NCBI GenBank assembly: GCA_003151735.1
Contig: PLYI01000055.1
Coordinates: forward strand, 124,001 to 188,000
Length of the DNA: 64,000 nucleotides
Direction of reading: 5' to 3'
DNA from: Candidatus Bathyarchaeota archaeon
GTDB lineage: Archaea > Thermoproteota > Bathyarchaeia > Bathyarchaeales > Bathycorpusculaceae
Part shown: positions 1 to 7,468 of the stretch, piece by piece
Position numbering within the stretch: position 1 is the first letter of the stretch
Layout: every line of letters begins with the position of its first letter
Translations under genes and position numbers: made by a program
The notes under the pieces: model-generated
The model's input: the letters and a program-made list of their open reading frames with translations, nothing else
Databases searched by the model: none
Told to the model about the DNA's origin: nothing

Positions 1-68
1 GCTAAGGCAATGGATAAGCGAAGGATTGTGCCGCTTCCGCTTTTTTGGCTTCCGTCAATTTCAATCAT
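1..68 (-). CDS. rtcA: RNA 3'-terminal phosphate cyclase, N-terminal fragment (cut by window)
   Basis: Only the first 22 residues are inside the window, read leftwards from an ATG at 68. They begin MIEIDGS and continue through a SGSGTILR stretch, which matches the invariant start of RtcA cyclases (MIEIDGS..GGGQILR). RtcA enzymes convert an RNA 3'-phosphate to a 2',3'-cyclic phosphate with ATP. A TATA-like AT-rich box (94-109 on the complementary strand) sits about 30 bases upstream of the ATG, as expected for an archaeal promoter with a very short leader. The product is inferred from the N-terminus only. Confidence 0.7.
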   Translation of the reverse strand, partial: MIEIDGSQKSGSGTILRLSIAL

Positions 69-146
69 GCAGGTTTTTCACTGGTCGCCGGTTTGCAAAT
101 AATTAATAAGCGTCTGGGGTTATTTAGGAGTTGAGAGGGAGCGTTC

Positions 147-569
147 ATGAGCACTGATAAAGAAAAATTGAATCAACTGTTGGAAAAAGTTGACGAAATC
201 ACTTTAACTTTAAATAAAATTTCAGAAGAACTGCGTTCAGTTTCCGCGTCTATGAAGTCACTGGCTGTTGGCCAAATTACTCAGCCCTCAGCACACACAC
301 CAGCGCCCCAAACTTCGGTGGCAGCTCCGGCAGTGCCGCGCGAATCCGCCAAGCAGAGGGGAGTTGATGATATCCGCATGTCCTTTCCAGAAGAACTTGA
401 AGCCCGACTGAGCTTTGACGAAAAAGGCGACTACATCATAATTAAGCCTAAACAGTTTTTAGGCTCTGAAAACTTCGCTAAAATCGCTTCGGCAGTCCGA
501 GGCATGGGCGGCGAATATATCAGCGCTGGGAAAGATTCGCATTTTAGGGTGCCTAAGAAAAAAGCGTAA
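147..569 (+). CDS. conserved hypothetical protein, coiled-coil N-terminus
   Basis: The 140-residue product is soluble. Residues 1-45 form a heptad-rich, charged helix likely to be a coiled coil. Residues 48-75 are a Pro/Ala/Thr-rich linker. Residues 80-140 form a compact alpha/beta domain with an FPEELEARLSF start and a basic RVPKKKA tail. A GAGGGAGCG purine-rich site precedes the ATG. The basic tail and coiled coil would suit an oligomeric nucleic-acid-associated protein, but I do not recognise a family and assign no function. Confidence 0.75.
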   Translation: MSTDKEKLNQLLEKVDEITLTLNKISEELRSVSASMKSLAVGQITQPSAHTPAPQTSVAAPAVPRESAKQRGVDDIRMSFPEELEARLSFDEKGDYIIIKPKQFLGSENFAKIASAVRGMGGEYISAGKDSHFRVPKKKA

Positions 570-574
570 AAAAA

Positions 575-847
575 TTAAAGCGCAATGAAATTCGAAAATT
601 CGCCCTTAAAAGGTCCATAACTGACTTCCAGATTATTGACTCTTGCAGCAGGAGGACCCTGACGGCAATAGTTAACGAGTGTTTTTACCGCGTGTTCTTC
701 GCCTTCAAAAACCGCTTCCACACGCCCATCCATCAGATTTCGCACCCAACCGTTAACGCCTAAGTTTTGGGCCTCAATCAGAGTGCTTTGTCTAAAGTAA
801 ACGCCTTGAACTCGTCCCGAAACAAACAAGTGTGCTCTAACTTTCAT
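575..847 (-). CDS. acyP: acylphosphatase
   Basis: The 90-residue protein has the size and sequence of a classical acylphosphatase, which hydrolyses carboxyl-phosphate bonds such as in acetyl- or carbamoyl-phosphate. The N-terminal [10 protein letters not shown] loop carries the catalytic Arg (R19), and the GWVRN motif carries the catalytic Asn (N37). The family fold is a ferredoxin-like alpha/beta sandwich in the cytosol. It converges with the upstream plus-strand gene, leaving only a few bases between stop codons. Confidence 0.95.
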   Translation of the reverse strand: MKVRAHLFVSGRVQGVYFRQSTLIEAQNLGVNGWVRNLMDGRVEAVFEGEEHAVKTLVNYCRQGPPAARVNNLEVSYGPFKGEFSNFIAL

Positions 848-920
848 AATTCACATTCTTCAAAGTAAAAGAGAAAGAGGTTAAAAAATATAATTTTTAC
901 AAAAAAGGAAAAAGGGTTGT

Positions 921-1376
921 TTACCATGGATCGATTTTTTCGCCCACGGTATACAAGAAAAGACTTGCCGAAGGTAGTCCTAGCCACTTGAATTTGTTAA
1001 CTAAATCCTTGGTTGCATTTGCATAGTTGCCTGATTTGTCGAGGCTGTCCAGGTATTTTTGGAATGAGCCGTAACGTTTTTCGAGGGCTACGAAGTTTTG
1101 TGCATTTTGTACGATGGCTTGTATCTTACTTTTGTTTCTGACAATGCCTGGGTCTTTTAAGAGTCGCTGAACGTCTTCGTCAGTAAAGCACGCTACTTTT
1201 TTGACGTCGAAATTTACAAAAGCTTCCTTTGTTGTTGCCCATTTGCCGTCGATTACCTGCCAGTTTAAGCCTGCTTGAAAAATGACTCTGCACATATTCT
1301 CGAAGTAAACGTTGTCATTGGATGGTCTTTTGTTTCGGCACCACCATTCAGGCATCTGCCAATGTTCTTCTTGCAT
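921..1376 (-). CDS. DNA-3-methyladenine glycosylase I-like (Tag family) protein
   Basis: The 151-residue product resembles Tag-family base-excision glycosylases. The stretch FENMCRVIFQAGLNW, then KW..T..AF.NFD..KVA.FT..DV..LL.DPGIVRN..KI.A...NA, follows the helix-hairpin-helix core. I chose the ATG at 1376: the longer reading frame to 1469 would run into the neighbouring gene and adds unrelated residues. Compared with bacterial Tag (about 190 residues), the N-terminal zinc-binding RC.W...YHD.EWG segment is missing, so substrate range may differ. Convergent or co-oriented with the small gene upstream. Confidence 0.75.
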   Translation of the reverse strand: MQEEHWQMPEWWCRNKRPSNDNVYFENMCRVIFQAGLNWQVIDGKWATTKEAFVNFDVKKVACFTDEDVQRLLKDPGIVRNKSKIQAIVQNAQNFVALEKRYGSFQKYLDSLDKSGNYANATKDLVNKFKWLGLPSASLFLYTVGEKIDPW

Positions 1377-1395
1377 AAAATTCCGACCTAAAAAG

Positions 1396-1821
1396 CTACT
1401 TCCATTCCCAAATTGTAATGTTCGTTTCCATCCACATTGGGTCAGCCGCTTCAAAAGTAACCAGAGCAATAGTGTCGTTTAGCCAGCCTAGTTTCTCGGA
1501 CATAGTCATGAAATTCCATAAGCCTACGCTTGTGGGTTTCGCGCCGGGCACCATCTTCATTAGGTCAAAGCCTTTTATTATGCCCATATCGCCGGTCATT
1601 GTCATAAGCATTCCTTGGTCTGTTGATGTTGCTATGCCTTTTGGAGGAGTCATGCTCATACCTGTCACGTTAAGGTTGCAGTCTACGCCCTTAGCTTTCC
1701 CCATGCCTTTCATCTGAGCTGTCCACGTGTACATTGAAGTTACACCTTCCATCCCGACTGATTTTATGAAACTTGCGCCACTTTTGCCTTTGCCTTCCCA
1801 AAGTTTTTCGCCAATTGTCAT
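1396..1821 (-). CDS. conserved hypothetical protein (SRPBCC-like size)
   Basis: The 141-residue soluble protein is rich in Met, Gly and Lys and has no signal peptide or membrane segment. Repeated short strands (MYTWTAQMKGMGKAKGVDCNLNVTGMSMTPP, then GMLMTMTGDMGIIKGFDLMKM) suggest an all-beta or alpha/beta barrel. A strong AGGTGA ribosome-binding site lies eight bases before the ATG at 1821. It stops 20 bases upstream of the Tag-like gene, so the two are probably co-transcribed. I do not recognise a named family. Confidence 0.65.
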   Translation of the reverse strand: MTIGEKLWEGKGKSGASFIKSVGMEGVTSMYTWTAQMKGMGKAKGVDCNLNVTGMSMTPPKGIATSTDQGMLMTMTGDMGIIKGFDLMKMVPGAKPTSVGLWNFMTMSEKLGWLNDTIALVTFEAADPMWMETNITIWEWK

Positions 1822-2003
1822 TTTATTTTCACCTCTATACCAGAAAGGGCTTTTCTTGGGGATTTAAGCCGTTGTGGTTGAGCTTGCACAGTAACAATTC
1901 TTGCGTGGCGGATTCACTTTCACTTATCCCTCTGCTGTTTGGAAGGGTCGTTGGTTGGCTTGCTTTAAAAGAGTTTTCCGCTGATTGCAATTTGGTGGTT
2001 AGA

Positions 2004-2342
2004 ATGTTTAAGGGGAACTATGGGAAACTGATGGTTTATGCGTCAACTGGTATGCCAAGCCGGAAACGGCTGGAATCCGTTAGGACTGCTACAAAAGAAA
2101 CTGCTAAACGTTTGAATTTGGATTTTGAAATGGTTCGGTTTGATAGGGCATCTTCGCCCATTTACGTATACTATGAGGAAAACGATGGCGATGAACCTAT
2201 ACCCCTCTATTGTGATGAAGGCAAAATGTCGGGTTTAGAAGAAATTAGCGGCAAACTCAGAAACATGATGTTTGTTCTGTCGTTTCACCCAAACCATACA
2301 GCGTTAAAGGAAATGAGAAGTGAACTTCTCAAACTTTCCTAA
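2004..2342 (+). CDS. conserved hypothetical protein
   Basis: About 112 residues from an ATG at 2004; a second ATG at 2031 is possible and would give LMVYASTG as the start. The reading frame is open further upstream (to 1773), but that would overlap the divergent gene beginning at 1821. The core has MPSRKRLESVRTATKETAKRLNLDFEMVRFD, then a beta-strand PIYVYYEENDGDEPIPLYCDEG and a C-terminal helix. It looks like a small alpha/beta protein with no membrane segment. The family is unknown to me. Its stop overlaps the end of the next minus-strand gene by 14 bases. Confidence 0.55.
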   Translation: MFKGNYGKLMVYASTGMPSRKRLESVRTATKETAKRLNLDFEMVRFDRASSPIYVYYEENDGDEPIPLYCDEGKMSGLEEISGKLRNMMFVLSFHPNHTALKEMRSELLKLS

Positions 2343-2661
2343 AGCGAATCGCTTGGTTCTCAAGGGCAACCTCGTAAACCTGGTTAACATCGAAGGTTAT
2401 GCCGAATTGGTCATATTCCTGTTCCGTTAAAAACAGAATTATCTTCGGTGTTGCCATCTGAGTGCGCTGTGGCAGAAACGGCATTTGTGTTTGAAGCGCC
2501 TGCATAATGTCCTGCGCCATCTTGGCTTCGTCGGATTGTGGTCTTACCACGTAAGGGTTGATTTCTCGTTCCTCAAGAAGCTCAATTCTTTTTCCCAAGT
2601 TACCATCTAAGTCGCGGGTGGATTCAATTTTGTTAACTCTAACACGGAACAAGCATTTCAC
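2329..2661 (-). CDS. conserved archaeal hypothetical protein, possible arcadin-1-like
   Basis: The 110-residue protein starts with beta strands (CLFRVRVNKIES) followed by RDLDGNLGKRIELLEERE, a Met/Gln-rich helix (QDIMQALQTQMPFLPQRTQM) and a C-terminal PKIILFLTEQEYDQFGITFDVNQVYEVAL segment. The pattern L-T-x-x-E-Y..L/FGI.F.VNQVYE recalls the small arcadin-1 proteins linked to archaeal actin, but this is from memory and no crenactin gene is present in the window. Soluble, no cofactor motifs. Confidence 0.55.
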   Translation of the reverse strand: MKCLFRVRVNKIESTRDLDGNLGKRIELLEEREINPYVVRPQSDEAKMAQDIMQALQTQMPFLPQRTQMATPKIILFLTEQEYDQFGITFDVNQVYEVALENQAIRFRKV

Positions 2662-2732
2662 ACTCTCCTAATGCATTAGACAGTCACAGATTTAATTCTT
2701 TACACCCGCCGCAAAATAGCTTCGCAAATCCG

Positions 2733-3326
2733 CTAAGCCCGTTTTTCCGAAGAGTCCGTTTGGGTGTCTTTTTTGATTTCAACAATTCTCTTATCGAGTA
2801 TTTTTAGTCGTTCCTGCATCCTTTTTACAGTTACACGGATGTGTTTCCGCTCATTCTCCAGCTCTTTGAGGCTTCGGTTAGAGCCAACTTCTTCCTCAAG
2901 GAAAGGTGTAAAGGGAGAAGGTATGGTGGGCATAGAACCATCGGTTGCTTCAACGTTGAGGACATCTCGGGAGAATTCGCGGAAAAGCACGCCGATGTTG
3001 TTGAAAATTTCTGTTTGTTTAAGAATGGAATGCCTGAGAATTAGTTCTCCTGATTGTGTGATCTTGTAAACTTTTAATCTTCGGTTTTTCTGCGTTTCCC
3101 AATGACCTTTAATGTATCCTGATTTTTCTAAGTCGCGCAGAATCGGGTAGACTCCGCCAGCGGTTGGTTGCCAGAAACCTTTGGTTCGGCTGTTGATTTC
3201 TTTCATGATTTCGTAGCCGTGGGAGGGTTTCTTGTTGAGCAGGATAAGGACGCCCATGCGTATGTAGCCTTTTTGGGCTTCTTTCATCCAGTTAGCAGTT
3301 GTCTTGTCTTCATTTTCTATTGTCAT
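2733..3326 (-). CDS. PadR-family transcriptional regulator
   Basis: The 197-residue protein carries a winged-helix domain at about residues 20-100, with the PadR signature ILLNKKPSHGYEIMKEIN, then GGVYPILRDLEKSGYIKGHWE. The C-terminal third (about 145-190) is a charged coiled coil typical of PadR dimerisation. It is transcribed away from an ABC exporter operon, the usual arrangement for PadR repressors controlling drug exporters. Two palindromes in the shared 90-base promoter region are candidate operators, so autoregulation and control of the exporter are likely but inferred. Confidence 0.93.
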   Translation of the reverse strand: MTIENEDKTTANWMKEAQKGYIRMGVLILLNKKPSHGYEIMKEINSRTKGFWQPTAGGVYPILRDLEKSGYIKGHWETQKNRRLKVYKITQSGELILRHSILKQTEIFNNIGVLFREFSRDVLNVEATDGSMPTIPSPFTPFLEEEVGSNRSLKELENERKHIRVTVKRMQERLKILDKRIVEIKKDTQTDSSEKRA

Positions 3327-3372
3327 TAACTTTCAATCGAATAGTGTTTATAGGGAATACTTATATTTTGCC

Positions 3373-3400
3373 GCAATATATTGCACTGAATAATATTCAG
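3373..3400. promoter_or_regulatory. two palindromes in the padR/ABC divergent promoter
   Basis: GCAATATATTGC (3373-3384) is a perfect 12-base palindrome. It is followed one base later by CTGAAT-AAT-ATTCAG (3386-3400), a perfect 6-base inverted repeat. A TATA-like run (3361-3368) next to them can serve both directions. The location between a PadR gene and its likely target makes these the best operator candidates. Confidence 0.55.
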
Positions 3401-3416
3401 ATATCGAGGTATCCAA

Positions 3417-4445
3417 ATGGCAAACGACTCCATAATCCAAGTCGATCATCTTACAAAAAAATTCAACAAGTTCACAGCCGTAGACGACATCTCATTCGAC
3501 GTTAAAAAAGGCGAAATCTTCGGGTTGCTAGGCCCCAACGGTGCAGGTAAAAGCACCACACTGCGAATGCTCTCCACACTTTCAAGGCCAACAAAGGGAA
3601 CTGCTACCATCGGCGGATACGACACGGTAAAGCACGATATGGAAGTACGCAAGTTAATCGGCATCGTCTCTGAAAAAATGATTATTTACAATCGCTTAAC
3701 CGCAAAAGAAAACCTCTGGTTCTTCGGCAGCCTCTTCAACATCCCAAAAGACACCTTAAACAAAAGAATCGACGAATTACTCGAACTGGTCCAACTTACC
3801 AAATGGAAGAATGCCCAAGTCGGCACGTTTTCAACCGGCATGCGGCAGAGAATGAACGTGGTTCGCGCCTTACTCAACATGCCACAAGTGCTGTTCCTCG
3901 ACGAACCCACACTAGGTTTAGACCCCCAGTCATCCGTGGAAATAAGAGATTTCATAAAGAAACTCAACCAAGAAAACGGAACCACAGTTATCATAACAAC
4001 CCACATGATGGTTGACGCTGACTTGTTATGCGACCGCATAGCCATCGTTGACCACGGAAAAATCATAGCACTCGACACTTCAACTAACCTTAAAAAGATA
4101 ATTTCAGGAGGAGACACCATGATTATAAAACTTGAAATCGCAAACCTAACGCCCGATTTAGTAGCCTCAATAAAGGACCTCAAATGCGCGGATGCTGTGA
4201 CCCAAGAAAACTCAACGAGCGTGCATCTTATCGTTCATGGCGAAGAAGCCTTCGACAACATAATCGATGCTGTCAGGGCGAAAAACGGCAAAATTACTTC
4301 CATGGCGAACCTTCAGCCCTCGCTTGAAGACGTATTCCTGCATATTACAGGTCACGAAGTAAGAGACAGCGCTGACCAAAAAATACCGATGCAGCAGGGT
4401 CCAGGAAGGCGTTTTGGTGGAGGGCCAAGAGCAAGAGTAAGGTGA
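3417..4445 (+). CDS. ABC transporter ATP-binding protein (DrrA/ABC-2 exporter type)
   Basis: The 342-residue ATPase drives an ABC-2 exporter with the permease encoded seven bases downstream. Walker A is GPNGAGKST at residues 39-47, the signature is STGMRQRM, Walker B is VLFLDEP followed by TLGLDP, and the H-loop is TTHMM. A C-terminal extension after residue 230 has the DrrA-like regulatory domain (LQPSLEDVFLHITG). The last residues are an unusual Gly/Arg-rich tail (GRRFGGGPRARVR). A GAGGT site lies upstream of the ATG. The substrate is unknown; many relatives export drugs or lipids. Confidence 0.95.
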   Translation: MANDSIIQVDHLTKKFNKFTAVDDISFDVKKGEIFGLLGPNGAGKSTTLRMLSTLSRPTKGTATIGGYDTVKHDMEVRKLIGIVSEKMIIYNRLTAKENLWFFGSLFNIPKDTLNKRIDELLELVQLTKWKNAQVGTFSTGMRQRMNVVRALLNMPQVLFLDEPTLGLDPQSSVEIRDFIKKLNQENGTTVIITTHMMVDADLLCDRIAIVDHGKIIALDTSTNLKKIISGGDTMIIKLEIANLTPDLVASIKDLKCADAVTQENSTSVHLIVHGEEAFDNIIDAVRAKNGKITSMANLQPSLEDVFLHITGHEVRDSADQKIPMQQGPGRRFGGGPRARVR

Positions 4446-4451
4446 TAAAAG

Positions 4452-5651
4452 ATGACTGTAAAAACTGTAATGCAACATAGCTTTAGAATCGCTAAAAAAG
4501 ACTTAACTGAACTGTTCCGCAACAGGCTCGGTTTAGTGCTTTTAATCGTTATGCCACTTTTCATGATGGTTATGGTTGGTTTCATTTACCCGTCTAACGG
4601 CACAATCAGCAACCTACAAGTTGGGTTAGTCAACGAGGACTCAGGCTTCAACGGGGCATTTATGTCAAACACGACTCATGGAGGTTTCATCCAGAGCTTG
4701 GAAGCAATCAACAATCAGACACACATGCTCATAATAACCGACGTATCCAGCACAGCTGACCTCAAGGATATGGTTCAGCGAGGAGAACTGGAAGGCGGCA
4801 TAGTCATACCCAGCAACTTCTCCCAAAGCACGCTAACTGGACAACAAGGCACCCTCATAATAGTCACCGATGAATCGAACCCCCAGATATCCGCGACAAT
4901 CCAAGCCGCATTAAGCGCCGTATTCAACGCGATGGGTCAACAGATAGCCATGCACAACGTTCAGACACTGAATTCAACAATTACAAACCCCCTTGCAGTG
5001 ATACAGCCTTTTAATGTACAAACTCAGGGTGTAGTTTCGGGTCACCCGAGCTACTTTGACTTTATCGCGCCAGGCATCATGGCTATGACCGTCATGATGA
5101 GCGTCATGACAGGCTTACCAGTCGCTATTTCACAGGAGAAAGAAATCGGCACGATGGACGGCATGATGGTGGCACCAGTAAACAGACTTTCCATCCTACT
5201 AGGTAAGACTGGAGCGCAAACCGCCCGAGGCTTAATCCAAGGTCTCATAATCTTAGGGTTAGCCATCGGAATATTTGGGGTCGCCATACAGGGCAGCCTG
5301 TTGCTAGTGTTTGCGCTGCTATTGCTCGGCGTGTTTAGTTTCGTTGGCTTAGGCATAGTCATAACGTCGTTCACCAAAGACCAGGAGACCGCGCAGATGC
5401 TCATGATGACACTGATGTTCCCAATGATGTTCCTGTCTGGAGTGTTCTTCCCCATACAGCAGATGCCATGGTACATGCAGGACATAAGCAAAGTACTACC
5501 ACTAACCTATGCTTCCGACGCTCTACGAAAAGTCATGGTGCTCGGCTCAGGTATACCACAGATATCTACAGACCTCATCGTACTGATAGTCTTCGGCGTA
5601 GTCATGATAGCAATTGCACTGCCAGTTTTCCGAAGAATGATGACACGGTAG
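4452..5651 (+). CDS. ABC-2 type transporter permease
   Basis: The 399-residue membrane protein has one N-terminal transmembrane helix (about 26-46), a long extracytoplasmic domain (about 50-200) and a C-terminal block of five helices (from about 205). The ABC-2 pattern QEKEIGTMDGMMVAPVNRLSILLGK and the MMLSGVFFPIQQMPWYMQ helix are typical of DrrB/YhgE-like exporters. It is translated directly after the ATPase and forms the complete exporter with it. Confidence 0.93.
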   Translation: MTVKTVMQHSFRIAKKDLTELFRNRLGLVLLIVMPLFMMVMVGFIYPSNGTISNLQVGLVNEDSGFNGAFMSNTTHGGFIQSLEAINNQTHMLIITDVSSTADLKDMVQRGELEGGIVIPSNFSQSTLTGQQGTLIIVTDESNPQISATIQAALSAVFNAMGQQIAMHNVQTLNSTITNPLAVIQPFNVQTQGVVSGHPSYFDFIAPGIMAMTVMMSVMTGLPVAISQEKEIGTMDGMMVAPVNRLSILLGKTGAQTARGLIQGLIILGLAIGIFGVAIQGSLLLVFALLLLGVFSFVGLGIVITSFTKDQETAQMLMMTLMFPMMFLSGVFFPIQQMPWYMQDISKVLPLTYASDALRKVMVLGSGIPQISTDLIVLIVFGVVMIAIALPVFRRMMTR

Positions 5652-5661
5652 GAACAAAGAA

Positions 5662-5817
5662 ATGAGCACACTCTGCAACAAATGCCCCTTCTTCCAACTG
5701 GCGCCACTGCTAAGACGCAAAAACGCACGCAAACGCTGCCGCATCGAACCTCAAAGACAACTGCGAATCTACGAATGCAAAGACTACCCCGAAAAAAAGG
5801 GACTCTTCAAAAAATAA
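5662..5817 (+). CDS. small Cys-rich protein, probable zinc-binding
   Basis: This 51-residue protein starts eleven bases after the permease stop and is preceded by AGGAAC, so it is likely the third gene of the exporter operon. It has CNKC at residues 5-8 and single Cys at 26 and 39, four in all, enough for one zinc site. The rest is highly basic (LLRRKNARKRCRIEPQRQLR). Similar tiny CxxC proteins occur beside transporters, but I know of no defined role. Confidence 0.6.
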   Translation: MSTLCNKCPFFQLAPLLRRKNARKRCRIEPQRQLRIYECKDYPEKKGLFKK

Positions 5818-5823
5818 TTCTTC

Positions 5824-5840
5824 TTTTTTGCCTATTTTTT
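5824..5840 (+). terminator. T-tract terminator after the ABC exporter operon
   Basis: Two TTTTTT runs (5824-5829 and 5835-5840) follow the stop codon of the small Cys-rich gene within 25 bases. Archaeal RNA polymerase terminates at such U-tracts without needing a hairpin. Confidence 0.45.
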
Positions 5841-5902
5841 CGCTGATCTATTGGAAATGGAATTTAGGTCTTTATGCTTTTTTAGCCTTTTCTAAACCAG
5901 CA

Positions 5903-5956
5903 TTGCCTCTGCTCTCATGTGACCCCTTTCCTTAGATAGAGGCAAAATGACCCCTC
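5903..5956. repeat. inverted repeat interlaced with a direct repeat upstream of proS
   Basis: TTGCCTCT (5903-5910) and AGAGGCAA (5938-5945) are a perfect 8-base inverted repeat. TGACCCCT occurs twice in direct orientation (5920-5927 and 5949-5956), 29 bases apart. The block lies 70-120 bases before the ProRS start and just upstream of its TATA-like box (near 5980). It could be an operator or the terminator hairpin of the operon before it. Confidence 0.45.
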
Positions 5957-6025
5957 AATTCCTGATTGTTGCCGTTACGGTTTTATATTCAGTTGTAGGC
6001 ATAAATCTGCAAGAAGAGAATCCTC

Positions 6026-7468
6026 ATGTCAGATACTGGAGTTACCGTTAAGAAAAGTCAAGACTTCTCCGAATGGTATGTACAAGTTGTCCTCAAAGCA
6101 GAACTTGCCGATTACGCGCCTGTTAAAGGCTGCATGATTATCCGCGAAGACGCCTACGCGGTTTGGGAGAAAATCCAAGAAATCGTAAACCAAAAAATCA
6201 AGGCAACAGGCCACAAGAACGTGTATTTTCCCATGTTTATCCCGGAGAGCTTCCTCAAAAAAGAAGCTGAGCACTTTGAGGGTTTCACGCCTGAGGTGGC
6301 GTGGATTACTCAGGGCGGAGACAGCCCGCTGGATGAGAGACTTGCGGTTCGACCGACCAGCGAAACCATAATGTACGCTACTTTTAACAAGTGGATTCGC
6401 AGCTGGCGGGATTTGCCGCTTAAAATTAACCAGTGGTGTAACATCGTAAGATGGGAAACAAAAGCCACCAAGCTATTTTTGCGAACACGGGAGTTTCTCT
6501 GGCAGGAAGGACACACTGCACATGCGACCGCTGAGGAAGCTGAAGCCGAAGTCATATATGCATTAAATGAGTACAGAGACGTGATGGAGAATTACTTGGC
6601 TATTCCAGTGGTTGTGGGCACCAAGAGTGACAGCGAAAAGTTCGCTGGCGCACTCTACACAACGGCGTTGGAGTCAATTATGCCTGATGGAAAAGCGCTA
6701 CAAATGGGAACCAGCCATAACCTCGGGCAACACTTCGCTAAAGTTTTCGACGTAAAATTCATAGGCGAGGACAAACAGGACCATTTTGTCTGGCAAACCA
6801 GCTGGGGCATCACAACCCGGCTCATTGGCGCTATGATTATGGTTCACGGCGACGACAGGGGTTTGATTATGCCTCCGAAAGTTGCGCCAACACAAGTAGT
6901 TATCGTTCCGATTCCATTCAAAGGTCTAGAAGCGGAAGCAATCGCAGCAAAAACTAAAGAAATCGCAGAGAAACTCAAAACCCACGGTGTCAGCGTACTC
7001 TTGGATGACCGCAACGAGTATACGCCAGGCTGGAAATTTCACCAGTGGGAACTCAAAGGCATCCCAATCCGCATAGAATTGGGCCCACGTGACCTTAAAC
7101 AAGGTCAAGTCGTAATGGTTCGACGCGACACAGGGCAAAAGACGCCAGTTAATGAAACAGACATTCTATCCACCGTCGACAAACTGCTTGTGGAGATCCA
7201 GGATAGCATGTTCATCAAAGCCAAAGCCTTCCTTCAAGACAAAACCACCGCTGTGCAAAGCTACGAGGAATTCAAAAAAGTGCTTGAAGAAAAAGGGGGG
7301 TTTATCAAGGCGGCTTGGTGTGGCAGCGCAGATTGCGAGGCAAAGGTCAAGGATGAAACAGGCGCCACCATACGTATTAGACCCTTCCAGAAAGAGGAGC
7401 CAACAACTAACTGTATAGTCTGTGCCAAGAAAGCTAACGAAACAGTGTATTTTGCAAGATCATACTAA
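6026..7468 (+). CDS. proS: prolyl-tRNA synthetase, archaeal/eukaryal type
   Basis: The 480-residue class II synthetase charges tRNA-Pro. Motif 2 is the RWETKATKLFLRTREFLWQEGHTAH region and motif 3 is GITTRLIGAMIMVHGDDRG. No bacterial editing insertion is present between them, which marks the archaeal/eukaryal form. An anticodon-binding domain follows at about 285-385, and the C-terminal zinc domain has paired Cys (WCGSADC and CIVCAKK) and the terminal Tyr typical of this type. It overlaps the convergent AOR gene by four bases. Confidence 0.97.
   Translation: MSDTGVTVKKSQDFSEWYVQVVLKAELADYAPVKGCMIIREDAYAVWEKIQEIVNQKIKATGHKNVYFPMFIPESFLKKEAEHFEGFTPEVAWITQGGDSPLDERLAVRPTSETIMYATFNKWIRSWRDLPLKINQWCNIVRWETKATKLFLRTREFLWQEGHTAHATAEEAEAEVIYALNEYRDVMENYLAIPVVVGTKSDSEKFAGALYTTALESIMPDGKALQMGTSHNLGQHFAKVFDVKFIGEDKQDHFVWQTSWGITTRLIGAMIMVHGDDRGLIMPPKVAPTQVVIVPIPFKGLEAEAIAAKTKEIAEKLKTHGVSVLLDDRNEYTPGWKFHQWELKGIPIRIELGPRDLKQGQVVMVRRDTGQKTPVNETDILSTVDKLLVEIQDSMFIKAKAFLQDKTTAVQSYEEFKKVLEEKGGFIKAAWCGSADCEAKVKDETGATIRIRPFQKEEPTTNCIVCAKKANETVYFARSY

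Noticed and set aside
1418-1717. 99-residue plus-strand frame opposite the hypothetical gene at 1396-1821
   Set aside because: It is antisense to a gene with a strong AGGTGA site; its composition (Ile/Pro/Ser-rich) is typical of a shadow frame.
5903-5956. A T-box-like tRNA-sensing leader for proS
   Set aside because: T-boxes are bacterial, and no specifier or antiterminator bulge is visible; the element also precedes the likely transcript start.
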